The notes under the pieces were generated by a model, which did not search any database, had not been told where the DNA came from, and was given only the letters and a program-made list of their open reading frames with translations. From Rhynochetos jubatus (lineage: Eukaryota > Chordata > Aves > Eurypygiformes > Rhynochetidae): a stretch of 64,000 bases of DNA. Each line of letters begins with the position of its first letter. Position 1 is the first letter of the stretch. Shown one piece after another: positions 41,501 to 52,333 of the stretch. The stretch covers positions 67,856,150 through 67,920,149 of the forward strand of contig CM050649.1 of NCBI GenBank assembly GCA_027574665.1, given 5' to 3'. The position numbers were made by a program, and so were the translations under genes.

Positions 41501-43457
41501 TCCCATCATTTCTTGCAGCAGCAGAACTAGATGTCACTTAGAGGATGCACATATCTAGATTACCTTCTGCACTGTGAACCAGAGAACAAGAGGAAAAATG
41601 GGCTGTTACAGAAATGCAGCTATCTGGGTTGTGATAGAAATGCTGTTCTCCCGTAGAAGAGTGATATCCACAGTCTCGTCCTAGACTAGCTGTGTGCATA
41701 TGACAGCACAGAGCTGGTGACTGCATCCTTGTAGGATCATAGAATCACAGAATGGTTTGGGTTGGAAGGGACTTTTAAAGGCCATATCATCCAACCCCCC
41801 TGCAATGAGCAGGGGCTTCTTGAACTCAGTCAGGTTGCTCAGAGTCCTGTCCAGCTGAACTTTGAATGTTTCCAGGGGTGGGGCATCTACCACCTCTCTG
41901 GGCAAGTGTTTCACCACACTCACCATAAAACATTCCTTCCTTACATCTGGTCTGAATATATCCTTGATAGGACTTCATTGCTGAGGTGGACATGGTCAGG
42001 GTCAAGAGCTCTTCCATGAGGGAAGCTGGAACTAAAGTGGGTGGCTCCATTCTTTCCCAATTTCCCTTATTCGTCATTATTTAATGCTCCTCAACTCTCT
42101 TCAAAGGAAAAGGCAGGGGAGAACATCATCTGCCTCCAGCATCGTTTATTTTACTTTTCTGACCAGGTCACGTTCTGTTTTTCTGCTTGTTTTGAGTACT
42201 TTGCTCTTATCTTGCAGATTTTATTATTGCACACATTTCTCTGCACTAATCTGTTTGTTCAGCTATGCCAGAAGCCTCCACTTGTCCTTTTGTGGACACT
42301 TATGGTCGTCATGCGTAGGCTTAGATGCCTTACAAAATGCTCGAACACTGTTGCTGGTTGTGTTATGAACAGTTTTACACTGTTACAAAATAGTTAAACG
42401 TTGTCAGCTGTGGTATTCAGTGTGGGTAGGTCGGGACTTAAAAGAAGTAAATATTAATTATATACTGCTTAGCATGCTTCTGGTTTAGGGGCCTCTGTGT
42501 TGGCTACACCGGCTGGGGAAGGAAAAAGCTTTGTCATCTCTGTTGTGAGCTCCTTAAAGCTGTGACAGAAGTAAAGATATGAGGGACGAGGCTTCGGCCC
42601 ACAGGTTAACTTCTCTACAGCTAACAATGTATTCCTCTTCTTTGCAGTGGGTGTCCCTAATATCCTGCTGATTGTAGGATCCCTAGTTCTGCTAGTTGCA
42701 ATAGCAGTCTCTATTATACTTTACCAGTCCTTCCGAGTCGATATCGTCCTATTGTATCGGGAGATATTTCCGCACTACTCAGTCAAGGATGGTGAGTAAG
42801 AATTGAGCAAGAAAGTTTAAAAAAAGTAAAAAGGCAAATCATAGGGGAAGAGAATTATTTAATAGTTGCTTACTAACTCATATGATACCTGAGCTTTCTT
42901 TTACCTTCTGAAATCATTTAGATAAGAGGAGACATATGTAGCTCTGGTAGTGCTTCACATTCCCTTGTTACAAGGGCGTGTAGTGACAGGACAAGGGGTA
43001 ATGGGTTTAAACTGAAAGCGGGGAGACTTAGACTGGATATCAGGAAAAAATTCTTCCCAGAGAGGGTGGTGAGGCACTGGAACAGGTTGCCCAGAGAAGC
43101 TGTGGGTGCCCCATCCCTGGAAGTGTTCCAGGCCAGGCTGGATGAGGCTCTGAGCAACCTGGTCTAGGGGACGGTGTCCCTGCCCATGGCAGGGGGGTTG
43201 GAACTAGATGGTCTTTAAGGTCCCTTCCAACCCAAACCAGTCTGTGATTCTATGTTCTCTTTAAAGAGGAAAAAAGTATGCTTTTTAGGGGAGTTTCCAT
43301 TTAAGCATATTTTATGATTAAATTAATCAGAGTCTGGAAATGGTTATTTCTTTTTTGTTGTAAGGATGGTCTGGACAAGAACCTCAGATAGCAACAAAAG
43401 AAGGGATATGATCATCTGTACCGGAAAGAAATAAATGAAACATTTGCGATTAGGACA

Positions 43458-43489
<32 letters not shown>

Positions 43490-46400
43490 TGATGGAAATC
43501 ATATTTGAGAGAAATGAAGAAAAGAGTGAAATATTTGACTTTGTACTTGGTTCTGACTGTAAGACTATATCCTGAGTAAAGGAACTTTTCACTCAGAAGT
43601 ATGCTATGTCATGGGAATGATGAGTAATTTCTTGAAGGTGGGAGAATTATAGTGGAGTGTCTTGCCCTAAAAGACAAAGGCTGTAAGCAGCCTATTGTAT
43701 CACTGAAATAACAAATGTTGAGCTCCATCTGTTTCATGCTAACATGCATCAATCAATTGAATTCTTATGTTGTATACTTTGGGATACAGCATTCACAATA
43801 CAATGGTTGGGTTCTCCAAAGTTACAAACACACAGGACGTAAGAATTGAGCATGGAAAACAGCAAATGTGCAGAGTCTCTAATTTCCAAACAAGCACTTG
43901 ATGATATACATTATTTGGATTAGCAGAAACTTCTACTTAGATCTATTTCAAAGACTGATATTTTTATGTCACTTCTAGCTTTTGCAATAGACAGCTCTAA
44001 TTCATGTTAACACAACACGCTTTCCTCGTTTTGCCTTACAGATGGGAAGACATATGATGCATATATTATCTACCCCAGAAGCCACACCAATGAAGCTAAT
44101 TTTGTGGAATATTTTGTTTACCAAATCATGCCAGATATTCTAGAAAACAAGTGTGGTTATAAACTATGTATTTATGGGAGAGATATATATCCTGGAGAAG
44201 GTAAGTTTCAGATGAGATAATGTACGGAATGACTTGTTGCATTTGAGCAGGTTGTGGTTCTCATCCCCTTTAGGGGTATAGGAGGTCCCTTTTATGTTCC
44301 TGAGCTGGCTGCTCATCTCCTCAGCAGCTGTGTGTCTGCTCTTTCGGGCAGGGTAAATGCAATGGCACTCTGTGCTTGCCAGTGTGCTAAGAAAAGCAAG
44401 CTACAGGGCAGGGGCACAGATTGTTTATCGTCTTCCTGGGTTATGCAGGAAATGTGAGCCCACGTGTGACTCCTTTAAACACACCTGCTCTCTGCGTAGT
44501 GTAACTCTGCACAGCCGTTATCTGGGAAAAGCCACAGTCAAACCTTAAGTGACAAGGTCTACATGACACAAGAGAAAACCACAAACTAAGTTGAGGAATT
44601 AATCTTGCTGTTATCACTCCGTGTTTTTCAACCTTTTGTGAGCAACTTAGAGTCACAGGAAGTTCAACTTCTGTTCACTGAGTTGATCTACTTTCACTTC
44701 ACACAATTTCAGTGCTAATTCAGGAGATGGTATTCTTTGTTCCCGCTTCCTTGTCTTCTAGAAGGGAATCATGTTAATTGATCTGTTGCTAATTGCCCTA
44801 TGGACACCTCTACACTCTCTCTTATGATTGCTGTCATCTAGGTGCTACCTGCTTTCCTTCAGAGCTGGCTGGTCTGTTTATTTTGTGCTCTGGTTATTCT
44901 GTGCACCAGGCCTTCTCTCCCTGTCAGTAAGCAGGCATGAAGTCAGAGGTGGCACATTCGCTGTTACACATTTCTGAGACCATCTGCAGTGGGCCAGGTG
45001 TCATTTGTCTGCCCAGAGCTGGACCAAGATCTTTGATGTCCTTCTCTTCTGGAGAGTAGCAAACGTGCTGCCTGGCCTTGGGAAAAGCTGCTGCAACAAG
45101 AATGTAAAAAAAAGCTGCAAGAGTTGCTGAGCCGGATCATTCCCAGATCCAGAGCAAGGAACTGTGGTAGCTCACGAAGCTGTCAATGACAAAAACTTAT
45201 GCCAGCACTTCAGGTGATTAGGGACAGCACAGTATTTATTATCGGACACTACACTCAAACTGTGGTTTGTGGATGGCAGTCCTGAAGAAAACTGGGCGTG
45301 GCATGCAACTGAGACGATGACTGCGGGACTAACAAGGGCTCTAGTAAATTGGATGAAAACAAAGACATTTTCACTGTACAAGGGCATGAATGAATGCCTG
45401 TAACCCAGGAGTGACAGACAAGCTCACCACGCCAGCCTTGGACAGTGAGTAACTTTTGTTTGACTTGCTTGGTCTGATTTAATCAAAATGCTAAAAAGGT
45501 CCCAAGCATTGTCCATTTACCTTCTTTTTCTCTTCTTGTCTACTTTCCCAGCCTTCTGCTTTTCTCTTCCTTATCCACTTTCATGCCCCCAAATGCTTCT
45601 ACTTGGTTGGGAAAGCTATTATGAATCTGCCTGCCACCAGGAGAACATAAAAGTTCTCTGCTTCCAGGCAGATGGACTTTACATATATGCTTCCCACTCT
45701 TGTTTATCTTCTGATCTTGAGCCTTTCATTATCAGGCTTCCAAGCCCAAAACCTTACAATTAAAATACACTAAGCAGAGTAAAACAGGAAATGCCACTTC
45801 AAGTTACTCTCATCCTTCCTGAACACATATCATAGTGTTTGATGAATCATATTTTTCACTGTAGAACTCCATGTATTTCCAGAAAAAAAAAATAATCAGT
45901 GAGGATATAAATGAAATTATTATTTCAAGACATGCTCATGACTCTTAGTTCCAGAGCAAAGCTTTGTTATTTGTTCTTTGAAACCTGTATTCTTCCAGTA
46001 AAAAGGAAACTTAAACAGAATGATTCAAGTGATAAACAGCCTGCATAGCTGCTGGACTCCCCTTGTGCTTCCCTAAACTAGCGTTCTTTTCTTTCCTGGT
46101 GTTACTGATTAATGGCATATTCTACAACCTGACAGTTGCCTGAAGAGGTGCAAATGCCAGTATTATCCAGCAAACCAATAGTTTTCACCAGCATCACCTT
46201 CTACTCCATTCTTCCCATGGTCTCATTGTCCTGCCAACTGCCGTTCCCTGCTGCAGAATCTAACCAAACCCTGCTGGAGCCCCTGTACCTGTAATACACA
46301 AAAAATATGAGCAAATAACAGAGGAATGATCATACTTCACTGAAGCAATGTTCTGTGTAGCCAAGCGTCCTATCTTCAGCAGTGGCCATGGGCAAAGGAC

Positions 46401-48375
46401 TGGAAAAGACTCTAAGAACAGGGCAAGCTTATGTTATACTTCCATTAATATACTCTCCCAGCAGTTTGTGGACTTCAGATGCTTGAATTTTTGTGTGTAA
46501 TAACTGCTGATGGATTTTTCTTTCACAATATTTTCTGTCACTCTCTAAACTCATATAAGCTTCTACCATTCATAAAACAGGTTGCAACAAATCCCTCAGT
46601 TAAAGTATTTGCAGCAAGCAGCTCCATCTTTCCTCTTGCACATCAGGAATCCGAATGGAGAAGTGAATACCTCCCCAGGTCCATGGTCTTTCAGTCCTGA
46701 GCACAATGGACTGCACCTCAAAACTGAGACAGATGTGTTTTTAAAAGTCTTGTTATTATGAGAACTAAACATATGACAGTAGCCGCTTACCTTAATTTTT
46801 CTCACCTTCCAAAGGATCTATTCTCCTAACATCAGGAAAATTTGATGAAAAAGAAGAAAATGAAGGGCGTTTGAACTGGTGAAGATCACAGAAAGGCAAA
46901 TTATTTTCATAGAATACTCTCAGAGCCAAGAAACAGGACAGAGAAGTCATTGAAAGGGTTCTCCGCCTGACCCAGGAGCTTAAAAAGCTGGACCTCTCTG
47001 GGATTGAGAAGACCCTTGCAATGGGATGGCAGCCCCTAGCAAAGGGAAAGAGGATGCATATGCAGCTGGCTGATGGCATTTGAAAATCAGTGGTTTTATT
47101 AAATAATTGTTATTCTGAATTTCCTTACCTCAGCTCCCACCTCCTTTCTTTTGGCCCAGCATCACACGTTCTCACCAAAACAACTCCAGCTTTCATTCTA
47201 CAGATCACAGGAAACTCTTCTAACTGGGATGAGCATTTCGCTGAACAGGCATTCATCTCCAGTCTTCCTCCCACAGACATCACATCAGGTCATCTAGAAA
47301 AGAGGCACCTGAAGGCTTGATATGGACCTTTTCAGACTGGCATAGAAATGTCTCCCATAGCATGCTGGCTCTGGAGTTTCCTAGGTTCAACACCTCCAAC
47401 ATCACAGTCCCAGCTGTGGTTGATCAGCTGTACTTAACATGACAGTGGGCAAGAAAAACACCTATAGTCATGCTGACACACAAGTGCTCTGCAAATCTGG
47501 ATCCACGTCCGCAGGGCAGATGCCAACCCAATGCACAGGTTAGCGTACAAATTAGCTGGCTATAGCTCAGGAGTATTAGCACCGACTCTGCATGTAAGTA
47601 AGCTGCTTAGAAGTAAGTCACTCAAAAGTCTCCAAATGACTAGTTTTCAGGGGTAAGTCTTGCAGGATAAACCTGCAAAGCACGAAACTTGATAGAACAT
47701 GATTCCTTACATGGAGACCGTTGATCAAGCACAAATTTGATGCAATCCAGATCTAGTGAACTTGACTCTAGGTTGTTGGGTTAGAAATTTCTAACAATTC
47801 TTAAAAGCAGTGAAAATATTGCTGTTGCAACCAAAGAAAACATTTGAAAGGAAAGCTTTGCTTTTTGTTTGTGGTTTTTTTTTAAGCTCTTTTCCTAATG
47901 AATTGACTGTATGAGACTGAAGTGAGACAGAAGTTATTTCTGGTTAAAAAGCAATGAAAATGAAATGGATAAAGACAAGAGTTTATAAAGGAAATTCAGG
48001 GTCTCATCATTTTCTTGTACATTCCTAGATACAGCCAATGCAATTGAGATGAGGATGCAGAAGAGCAGGCGGCTGATCATCCTTCTAACACACCAGCTGA
48101 TTAATTGCGAAGAACCTGCCTATGACCAACACATTGCTTTATACAATGCCCTCATTCAAAATGATGCAAAGGTGATCCTGCTGGAGATGGAGACAATTGG
48201 GACTTATGAGACGCTTCAGGAATCTCTTAGGTTTATTATTAAGCAGCAAGGTACCATTAAATGGAAAGAGCAGCACACTGTGCACCCGCAGTCATTCAAT
48301 TCTAGGTTCTGGAAACAGGTGAGGTACCATATGCCACCAACATACAAGTCTTCATACTCAGCTAATGCCGGGTGA
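26490..48375 (+). CDS. IL1RL1: IL1RL1 (ST2), IL-33 receptor, complete coding region in ten exons
   Basis: This gene encodes the IL-33-binding receptor, which pairs with IL1RAP at the cell surface and signals through its TIR domain to MyD88 (family knowledge). Joining coding exons 26490-26556, 28984-29185, 29472-29640, 29720-29882, 32439-32507, 34381-34513, 34607-34758, 42648-42791, 44042-44200 and 48029-48375 gives 1605 nt, or 534 residues; human ST2L has 556. All introns are GT-AG and all phases agree. Order: signal peptide (about 1-20), Ig1 (to about 105), Ig2 (to about 205), Ig3 (to about 318), membrane segment (about 322-343) and TIR domain (about 368-520). TIR landmarks are YDAYIIY (box 1), CGYKLCIYGRDIYPGE (box 2) and FWKQVRYHMP (box 3). 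The stretch ALIQNDAKVIL is shared with mammalian ST2 and separates it from IL1R1 and IL18R1. Two ATGs lie in tandem at the start; I used the first. The 5' noncoding exon is not identified. Confidence 0.94.
26868..26985 (+). mobile_element. CR1 3' end fragment in IL1RL1 intron 1
   Basis: About 118 bp of the CR1 3' terminus, from CCAGGTTGGGTGGGGCTTTG to the tail CATTCTATGATTCCATGATT. It sits about 300 bp after the signal-peptide exon. Confidence 0.88.
27630..27865. repeat. 118-bp tandem duplication
   Basis: Copy 1 is 27630-27747 and copy 2 is 27748-27865. Both run from CTGAATTAG to TGTGTCTAAAGCC and differ at about seven positions, roughly 94% identical. It lies in the intron between the signal exon and the Ig1 exon of IL1RL1. 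Confidence 0.95.
28984..29185 (+). CDS. IL1RL1: IL1RL1 coding exon 2: Ig-like domain 1
   Basis: This exon runs from a TTTGCAG acceptor to a GTAAGT donor, phase 1 to phase 2. It encodes the first Ig fold: GEALVIKCP, then the core tryptophan in ITWYH, then the closing motif REDSGNYICVIR. These match NEALIVRCP, VDWYY and ADSGIYTCIVR of mammalian ST2. Mature-protein cysteines typical of D1 are present. Confidence 0.93.
29472..29640 (+). CDS. IL1RL1: IL1RL1 coding exon 3: end of Ig1 and start of Ig2
   Basis: The exon enters in phase 2 after CTTAAAG and leaves in phase 0 at GTAACT. It encodes N-glycosylation-type sites (NMS, NDT, NAT) and the Ig2 strand KIVCPTIDNYENATIVQWYK, which matches KIYCPTIDLYNWTAPLEWFK of human ST2. 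This is among the strongest family signatures in the window. Confidence 0.93.
29720..29882 (+). CDS. IL1RL1: IL1RL1 coding exon 4: end of Ig2
   Basis: The acceptor is TCCTTCCAG and the donor GTAAGA, phase 0 to phase 1. It encodes KPLQGERYQQ, then the closing motif KEDDGYYTCQFIYTHKG and the strand NVSATRVF. Human ST2 has CQALQGSRYRAH and EDAGDYTCKFIHNENG at the same place. The intron before it is only 79 bp, so exons 3 and 4 sit close together. Confidence 0.92.
32051..32070. repeat. ATTT microsatellite
   Basis: Five tandem ATTT units in the intron before IL1RL1 coding exon 5. Confidence 0.9.
32439..32507 (+). CDS. IL1RL1: IL1RL1 coding exon 5: Ig2-Ig3 linker
   Basis: A 69-bp exon between TTTCTAAAG and GTAAGT, phase 1 in and phase 1 out. 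It encodes AKHSPLPPQILFPRDKD followed by VIEVELG. The final part matches IKEVEIG in human ST2. Short linker exons of this kind are usual in the IL-1 receptor family. Confidence 0.86.
34381..34513 (+). CDS. IL1RL1: IL1RL1 coding exon 6: first half of Ig3
   Basis: The acceptor is TTGATTAG and the donor GTGAGT, phase 1 to phase 2. It encodes ASLSLKCWARLGIKKQP and VVTWDVDNSPV, corresponding to the NANLTCSACFGKG and VLWQLNGTKI stretches of human ST2. The core cysteine and tryptophan of the Ig fold are present. Confidence 0.9.
34607..34758 (+). CDS. IL1RL1: IL1RL1 coding exon 7: second half of Ig3
   Basis: The exon runs from CTATTAG to a GTGAGG donor, phase 2 to phase 1. It encodes TTLHITEIKKEDLQANFTC and AVNEMHNTKVTVTLQLKAP; human ST2 has VLRIADVKEEDLLLQYDC at this place. 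Its donor is the position at which mammalian soluble ST2 arises by retaining intron sequence (see findings). The next coding exon lies 7.9 kb away. Confidence 0.9.
35289..35415 (+). mobile_element. CR1 internal fragment in the long IL1RL1 intron
   Basis: Matches the CR1 segment TTGGGCTTGTTCAGCCTGGA through TGTAGTGACAGGACA and stops abruptly. It lacks the CR1 3' end, so part was lost after insertion. Confidence 0.85.
36257..36350 (-). mobile_element. CR1 3' end fragment in the long IL1RL1 intron
   Basis: The complement of the last 95 bp or so of CR1, from ATAGAACCATAGAATGATTT to GACACCCTCCACTAGACCAT. It may pair with the piece at 35289, but opposite orientation argues for independent insertions. 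Confidence 0.88.
41735..41960 (-). mobile_element. CR1 fragment of an older subfamily
   Basis: Opens with ATCATAGAATCACAGAATGG and GGTTGGAAGGGAC, then differs from the other copies (AACTTTGAATGTTTCCAGGG, CACCATAAAACATTCCTTCC). It therefore belongs to a different and probably older CR1 subfamily. It lies about 690 bp before the membrane-segment exon of IL1RL1. Confidence 0.85.
42648..42791 (+). CDS. IL1RL1: IL1RL1 coding exon 8: membrane segment
   Basis: The exon runs from TCTTTGCAG to GTGAGT, phase 1 to phase 1. It encodes PNILLIVGSLVLLVAIAVS and continues as IILYQSF, a single hydrophobic helix of about 22 residues. The cytoplasmic juxtamembrane part is VDIVLLYREIFPHY; the LLYR or LLWR motif after the helix is characteristic of IL-1 receptor family proteins. 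Confidence 0.92.
42967..43255 (+). mobile_element. CR1 3' fragment just after the IL1RL1 membrane exon
   Basis: Runs from TACAAGGGCGTGTAGTGACA to CCAGTCTGTGATTCTATG. It begins only about 175 bp beyond the donor at 42792. Confidence 0.92.
43457..43485 (+). repeat. Poly(A) tract of 29 bases
   Basis: Twenty-nine uninterrupted A residues in an IL1RL1 intron. AATAAA lies 22 bp upstream (43430-43435), the spacing of a polyadenylation site. The arrangement suggests a retrocopied transcript end or a chance A-tract. Confidence 0.95.
44042..44200 (+). CDS. IL1RL1: IL1RL1 coding exon 9: TIR domain, N-terminal half
   Basis: The acceptor is TGCCTTACAG and the donor GTAAGT, phase 1 to phase 1. It encodes DGKTYDAYIIYPRSHTNE (TIR box 1), VEYFVYQIMPDILENKCGY and KLCIYGRDIYPGE (box 2, BB-loop region). 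Human ST2 reads DGKLYDAYVVYPR and YTLCIYGRDMLPGE at these places. Confidence 0.95.
48029..48375 (+). CDS. IL1RL1: IL1RL1 coding exon 10: TIR C-terminal half and stop
   Basis: The acceptor is ACATTCCTAG, entered in phase 1, and the exon ends at TGA 48373-48375. It encodes KSRRLIILLTHQLINCEE, ALIQNDAKVILLEMETIG, QGTIKWKEQHT and FWKQVRYHMPPTYKSS. The human protein has KSRRHIFILTPQITHNKE, ALIQNDAKVILIEMEALS and FWKHVRYQMPVPSK. The tail after box 3 is shorter than in human. Confidence 0.95.
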
Positions 48376-48965
48376 ACAGGAAGTCTTAGAAAATACTGGT
48401 ACACTGTCAGGATGAACCACATGCCTGCAGCTCCTTTTCCTTTCAGAAGGTACACGATTTTACAGTCTGGAAGTCTGGCTGTATTTTTGAACTTTTTTTC
48501 AGTCCTTCTGTTGAGTAACGATAAGGTAAACTGATGGGCGAGGTCTGTGGAACGGAGGGAAGCGTTTAGAGGCATGGGAGTTCTGAAAATGAACCATTCT
48601 AGGCTGCATGCTGGATTTTGCATGTCATGGAAAACAAAAAGTACCTATATTCTTTCACTATGTACTCCTACATGTAACAGAATGTTTTGATTGAATGTTC
48701 TGCAGGTTTGCTTTACTTTTCTAATGCAATCATTCAAACACAAATACCTTCTGTATTATTCAAGTAGAAAGCATAATGTTGTTCTTTTGTCATTTTTTCC
48801 ACCACTTATTCCTTTTTGATTCAATAGTAATGCTCATACTATGAAATTTTATTCTTCCTTAGTAGGAATGTCTCATTGAAGGCTCTTTTGAGACTGCTTT
48901 GAATACAGCATTAAAAAAAAAAAAGCAGTGTGAAGGGAAATAAATACACACTGATATATATTTAT
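48376..48965 (+). other. IL1RL1: Probable 3' UTR of IL1RL1 with poly(A) signals
   Basis: After the stop codon the sequence is AT-rich and noncoding. ATTAAA lies at 48910-48915 and AATAAA at 48939-48944. The end is inferred from these hexamers only. Mammalian IL1RL1 can have longer 3' UTRs, so later sites cannot be excluded. Confidence 0.5.
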
Positions 48966-49792
48966 ATGCATTTTTAGTATTATATTAAAATGAATCTTAC
49001 ACAAAGGGGAAATTTAAATCTTTCAAGTACAAAAGACCATGCTTTTGCTATTGTTATCATCTTCAGAAAGAAGTATTTTGAAATTTAAGGGGATTTGTTT
49101 GTTTGGTTTTGTACACTGATAGCATTCCCTTAAGCTACTGAGAAAAGAGACTTGCTGCATTTTTATAACAGTCAGTATCCACCTTTTTTTTTTTTCTTTT
49201 AATCCTGCTTTGGCCTTATGCCTAGTTATACTTTCTTCTGATAGGGAATACCTTGAGATGCAAAGGTTCTGAGCCAAATCTCCTCCTAGTTCAGGGGTGT
49301 ATGGACAAAATGTGTTCTAGTACAGATATCTTCACAAACTTCAATCTTTTTGGCTTCCTAAAACCAGGAATATTCTTACTGTTAATGAAGGCTTGGTTTT
49401 GAGCTTCTGGCTTGCTACAGAGATGGAATTAAAAAGTGAAAATTAGATGCAGAACATCTAATGTTACCAAGTCCAGGCTTACAGACCAAGCAAGACCTTT
49501 CCTTTTACTGTAAGTTTTTATTGAATATGGATCTTCAGACTTATGGATGGCTATTGGAGTAGGAAAATTTATATGCTATATGTGTATAGATTTTTTTAAA
49601 TATTATATTAAAAGATTTATGGCAAACTGAACAGCTTTTCACTGGTGAGTTATATTTTCAAGTGTTCGTACACTCATCGCTCACTATAAAACATCTAATG
49701 TTGCGTTTTATTATTGCCTCATTAGATTGCGTTCAGGGTTGGGTCCTGTTCCTAAGGATTTAATGCCCTGTAATTTCTGCTCTGTGCTTCCT

Positions 49793-50075
49793 ATAGTGAC
49801 AGGACAAGGGGTAATGGGTTTACATTGCAGGAGGTTAGATTTAGATTGGACATCAGGAAGAAATTCTTCCTCGAGAGGGTGGTGAGGCACTGGCACAGGT
49901 TGCCCAGAGAAGCTGTGGGTGCCCCATCCCTGGCAGTGTTCCAGGCCAGGCTGGATGAGGCTCTGAGCAACCTGGTCTAGTGGAGGGTGTCCCTGCCCAT
50001 GGCAGGGGGGTTGGAACTAGATGGTCTTTAAGGTCCCTTCCAACCCAAACCAGTCTGTGATTCTATGATTCCCTG
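49793..50075 (+). mobile_element. CR1 3' fragment downstream of IL1RL1
   Basis: Runs from ATAGTGACAGGACAAGGGGT to CAGTCTGTGATTCTATGATT. It is 5' truncated and close in sequence to the 42967 copy, so the two are likely of the same subfamily and similar age. Confidence 0.92.
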
Positions 50076-51190
50076 ATTTTGGTACCTCAAGTGGCTCCGG
50101 AGTGCAGGTTTGCTGACACTCGTTAATAGCGCAGAGCCATCACGCCATCTAGTGGGTGAACAGCTATGGAGACATTCAGACCAAATAGCAGCAAGTCCGT
50201 TTAAGAATAGCATTAGGAGTAAACACAGTACGTTTTTCAGGGTGTGCATACTGCTGTAGTCTCCTGATACCCATATAGCATTACTTGTAAAGAGCAGCTT
50301 AGAACCTGGCATTGAGAATAGACTGCTGGCTCTCTGATAATAATGTATGTGGAAGGAACAATAGTGTCTCCTTGCCATGTAACTGCAGTCATACAGCATT
50401 GTATATCCCCAGTTGTAAAATCTTTTCTCTGGGTACTTCATATCTGAAAAGTATGTGTTGCACGGCTGGCAATGAAGAAATAATAAAGAGCCAGAAATAA
50501 GTATTGACTTTACTGACACTGATGTCAGTGGTGAAGCTCCTGGTGACTTCCAGTGTATGCAAACCAGCTCCTGATAATATGGAGTAGGATAACTGCAAAC
50601 AGCACTTATAATGTTCTGCCCTCCTCACATATGCATTTAATGCACACCAGCCCTTTTTGTGAACATATTTGGCCCTGAGGTCTCCTATTCTGTTGAGACT
50701 TGATGCTCCTACAGCTCAACAAACCATGACCCCTGCTAGCTTCTTCACCTAAACCAGAGGCCAGAAAAACCAGCCCAGCTGTTGCTCCTGCTACATGCAG
50801 AAAAGGGGTTTTACTTACGTTTGCTTCATATGGTTGTGAAGTTCGGAAGACTGACCACTAGTAAGGAGTTTTTAGAAGTGTGTAGAAGTTTTTGTAGCAA
50901 GCTATTATTTGTAGATTATGCAACCTTAATTTCTTACAGCATTGGACAAAGGTATGTTTTGAAGATATTATGTAAAATTGATGGTATATTCTATTGAAAA
51001 ACTGTACATGCGCAACAGTATATTCCTGACTCTTTCAATAGCTGAAAAATTACAGCTGTTTTGTTAGAAGCATGTGCTCATGTGTTCTCTTTTCCCACAT
51101 TAAAGCATGAGATAGATGCCTAATTTTATATGAAAGATGATAGAATTTGTTGTATAGCAGTTTATTCTTAAAACTGTCTCCAGTATTTAT

Positions 51191-52333
51191 AGAAGCATCC
51201 TCCTTGAAGCCATTTCAACGTACATGAAGGAGAAGAAGGGGGCTGGATTTACAAAAGGCATGTCATGCATATCTGACCATGCTGTGGGCGATGGGAGAAC
51301 ACTGGATGCTGCGTAGCTTGAACTGAGCAAGGTCTTTGACACAGTTTCTGTTGGTGAGATATAGATAAGAGGACAAAGGTGAGTGGAAAAACATCGTGAG
51401 CAAAGTGCAGGTGGGATTAGTGTCTTGTGATCAGTCTACTAACCTCAGCTCACAGAAATTACCTGTGGCATCCGTCAAGGACTGATACTGATACCACTAC
51501 TCTTTAGCATCCTTATTAATGGCCTTGGCAGTGGGACAGACTGCACAGTCCAGATTTTCAGACAGAAAAACAAACTGGGGAAGGATAGTTGATACATTTG
51601 AGGGCAGGGCTGCTGTTTTGGATGGAAAACAGGATGGAGAAATGGACTCATGGGAAACTCAAAAGGTTCCACCCCCATGCAGAGTGCTGCATCTGAGACG
51701 GAATAAACCCATTCAACAACACAGCCTGGAGGTCAACCCAACACAAGGTATCTTTGCAGAAGAAGACTGGATGTCCTGGCTGACACTAAGGTGAACAGGA
51801 GTCAGCAGAATGTCCTTGTAACAAAGGTGACCAATTGCACCCTTCACCTTTCTAGTGAGAGTGTAGTTGAGGAAAGTAACTATATCCCTGTATTCGGCAC
51901 TTGTAAGATCACCTCTGGAGTATTATGTCAACTTTTGGGCTTCCCCAGTACAAGTGAGGCACTGACATACTGGAGTGAGTCCAGGGAAAGACCACCAGGA
52001 GGACAGGACATAGAGGGAGCAGACAAGAGGTTCTGTTTGTGTCTGTAAGAATCTAATGGAAAGAGAGAATGAATGGAGCCAGACTCTTCTCAAAGGAGCA
52101 GTGATGGGGCAAAAAAAGCAATTGGCACAGATTAGAACACAGAAAATTTAAATTATATATTAGGAAAAAAATGTTTGCCATATGCATGCTCAAATGCTGG
52201 AAAATGTGCCCAGAGAGGCTGCGGGATCTCCATTCTTGGACGTGTCCGGGTCTCAGCTGTACATGCCCTGAGCAGGGGATGGACCTGATGACCTCCGGAG
52301 GACACTTCCAACCTGAATGATTCTGTGATGTTA
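51191..52333 (+). mobile_element. Old, diverged CR1 LINE with reverse transcriptase remnants
   Basis: Pieces of the CR1 reverse transcriptase frame are recognisable (GCATCCTCCTTGAAG, GGATTTACAAAAGGCATGTC, GGTCTTTGACACAGTTTCTG, TTAGCATCCTTATTAATGGC). The 3' end reads GATGACCTCCGGAGGACACT then TTCCAACCTGAATGATTCTG, as in older CR1 subfamilies. It is much more diverged than the other copies and has many indels. Confidence 0.8.

Larger units (their letters stand above)
34759..42647 (+). other. IL1RL1: 7.9-kb IL1RL1 intron between Ig3 and the membrane segment
   Basis: This intron contains three CR1 fragments of mixed orientation and otherwise unremarkable AT-rich sequence. Its first 83 bases remain open in the receptor frame (see findings). 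Confidence 0.8.
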
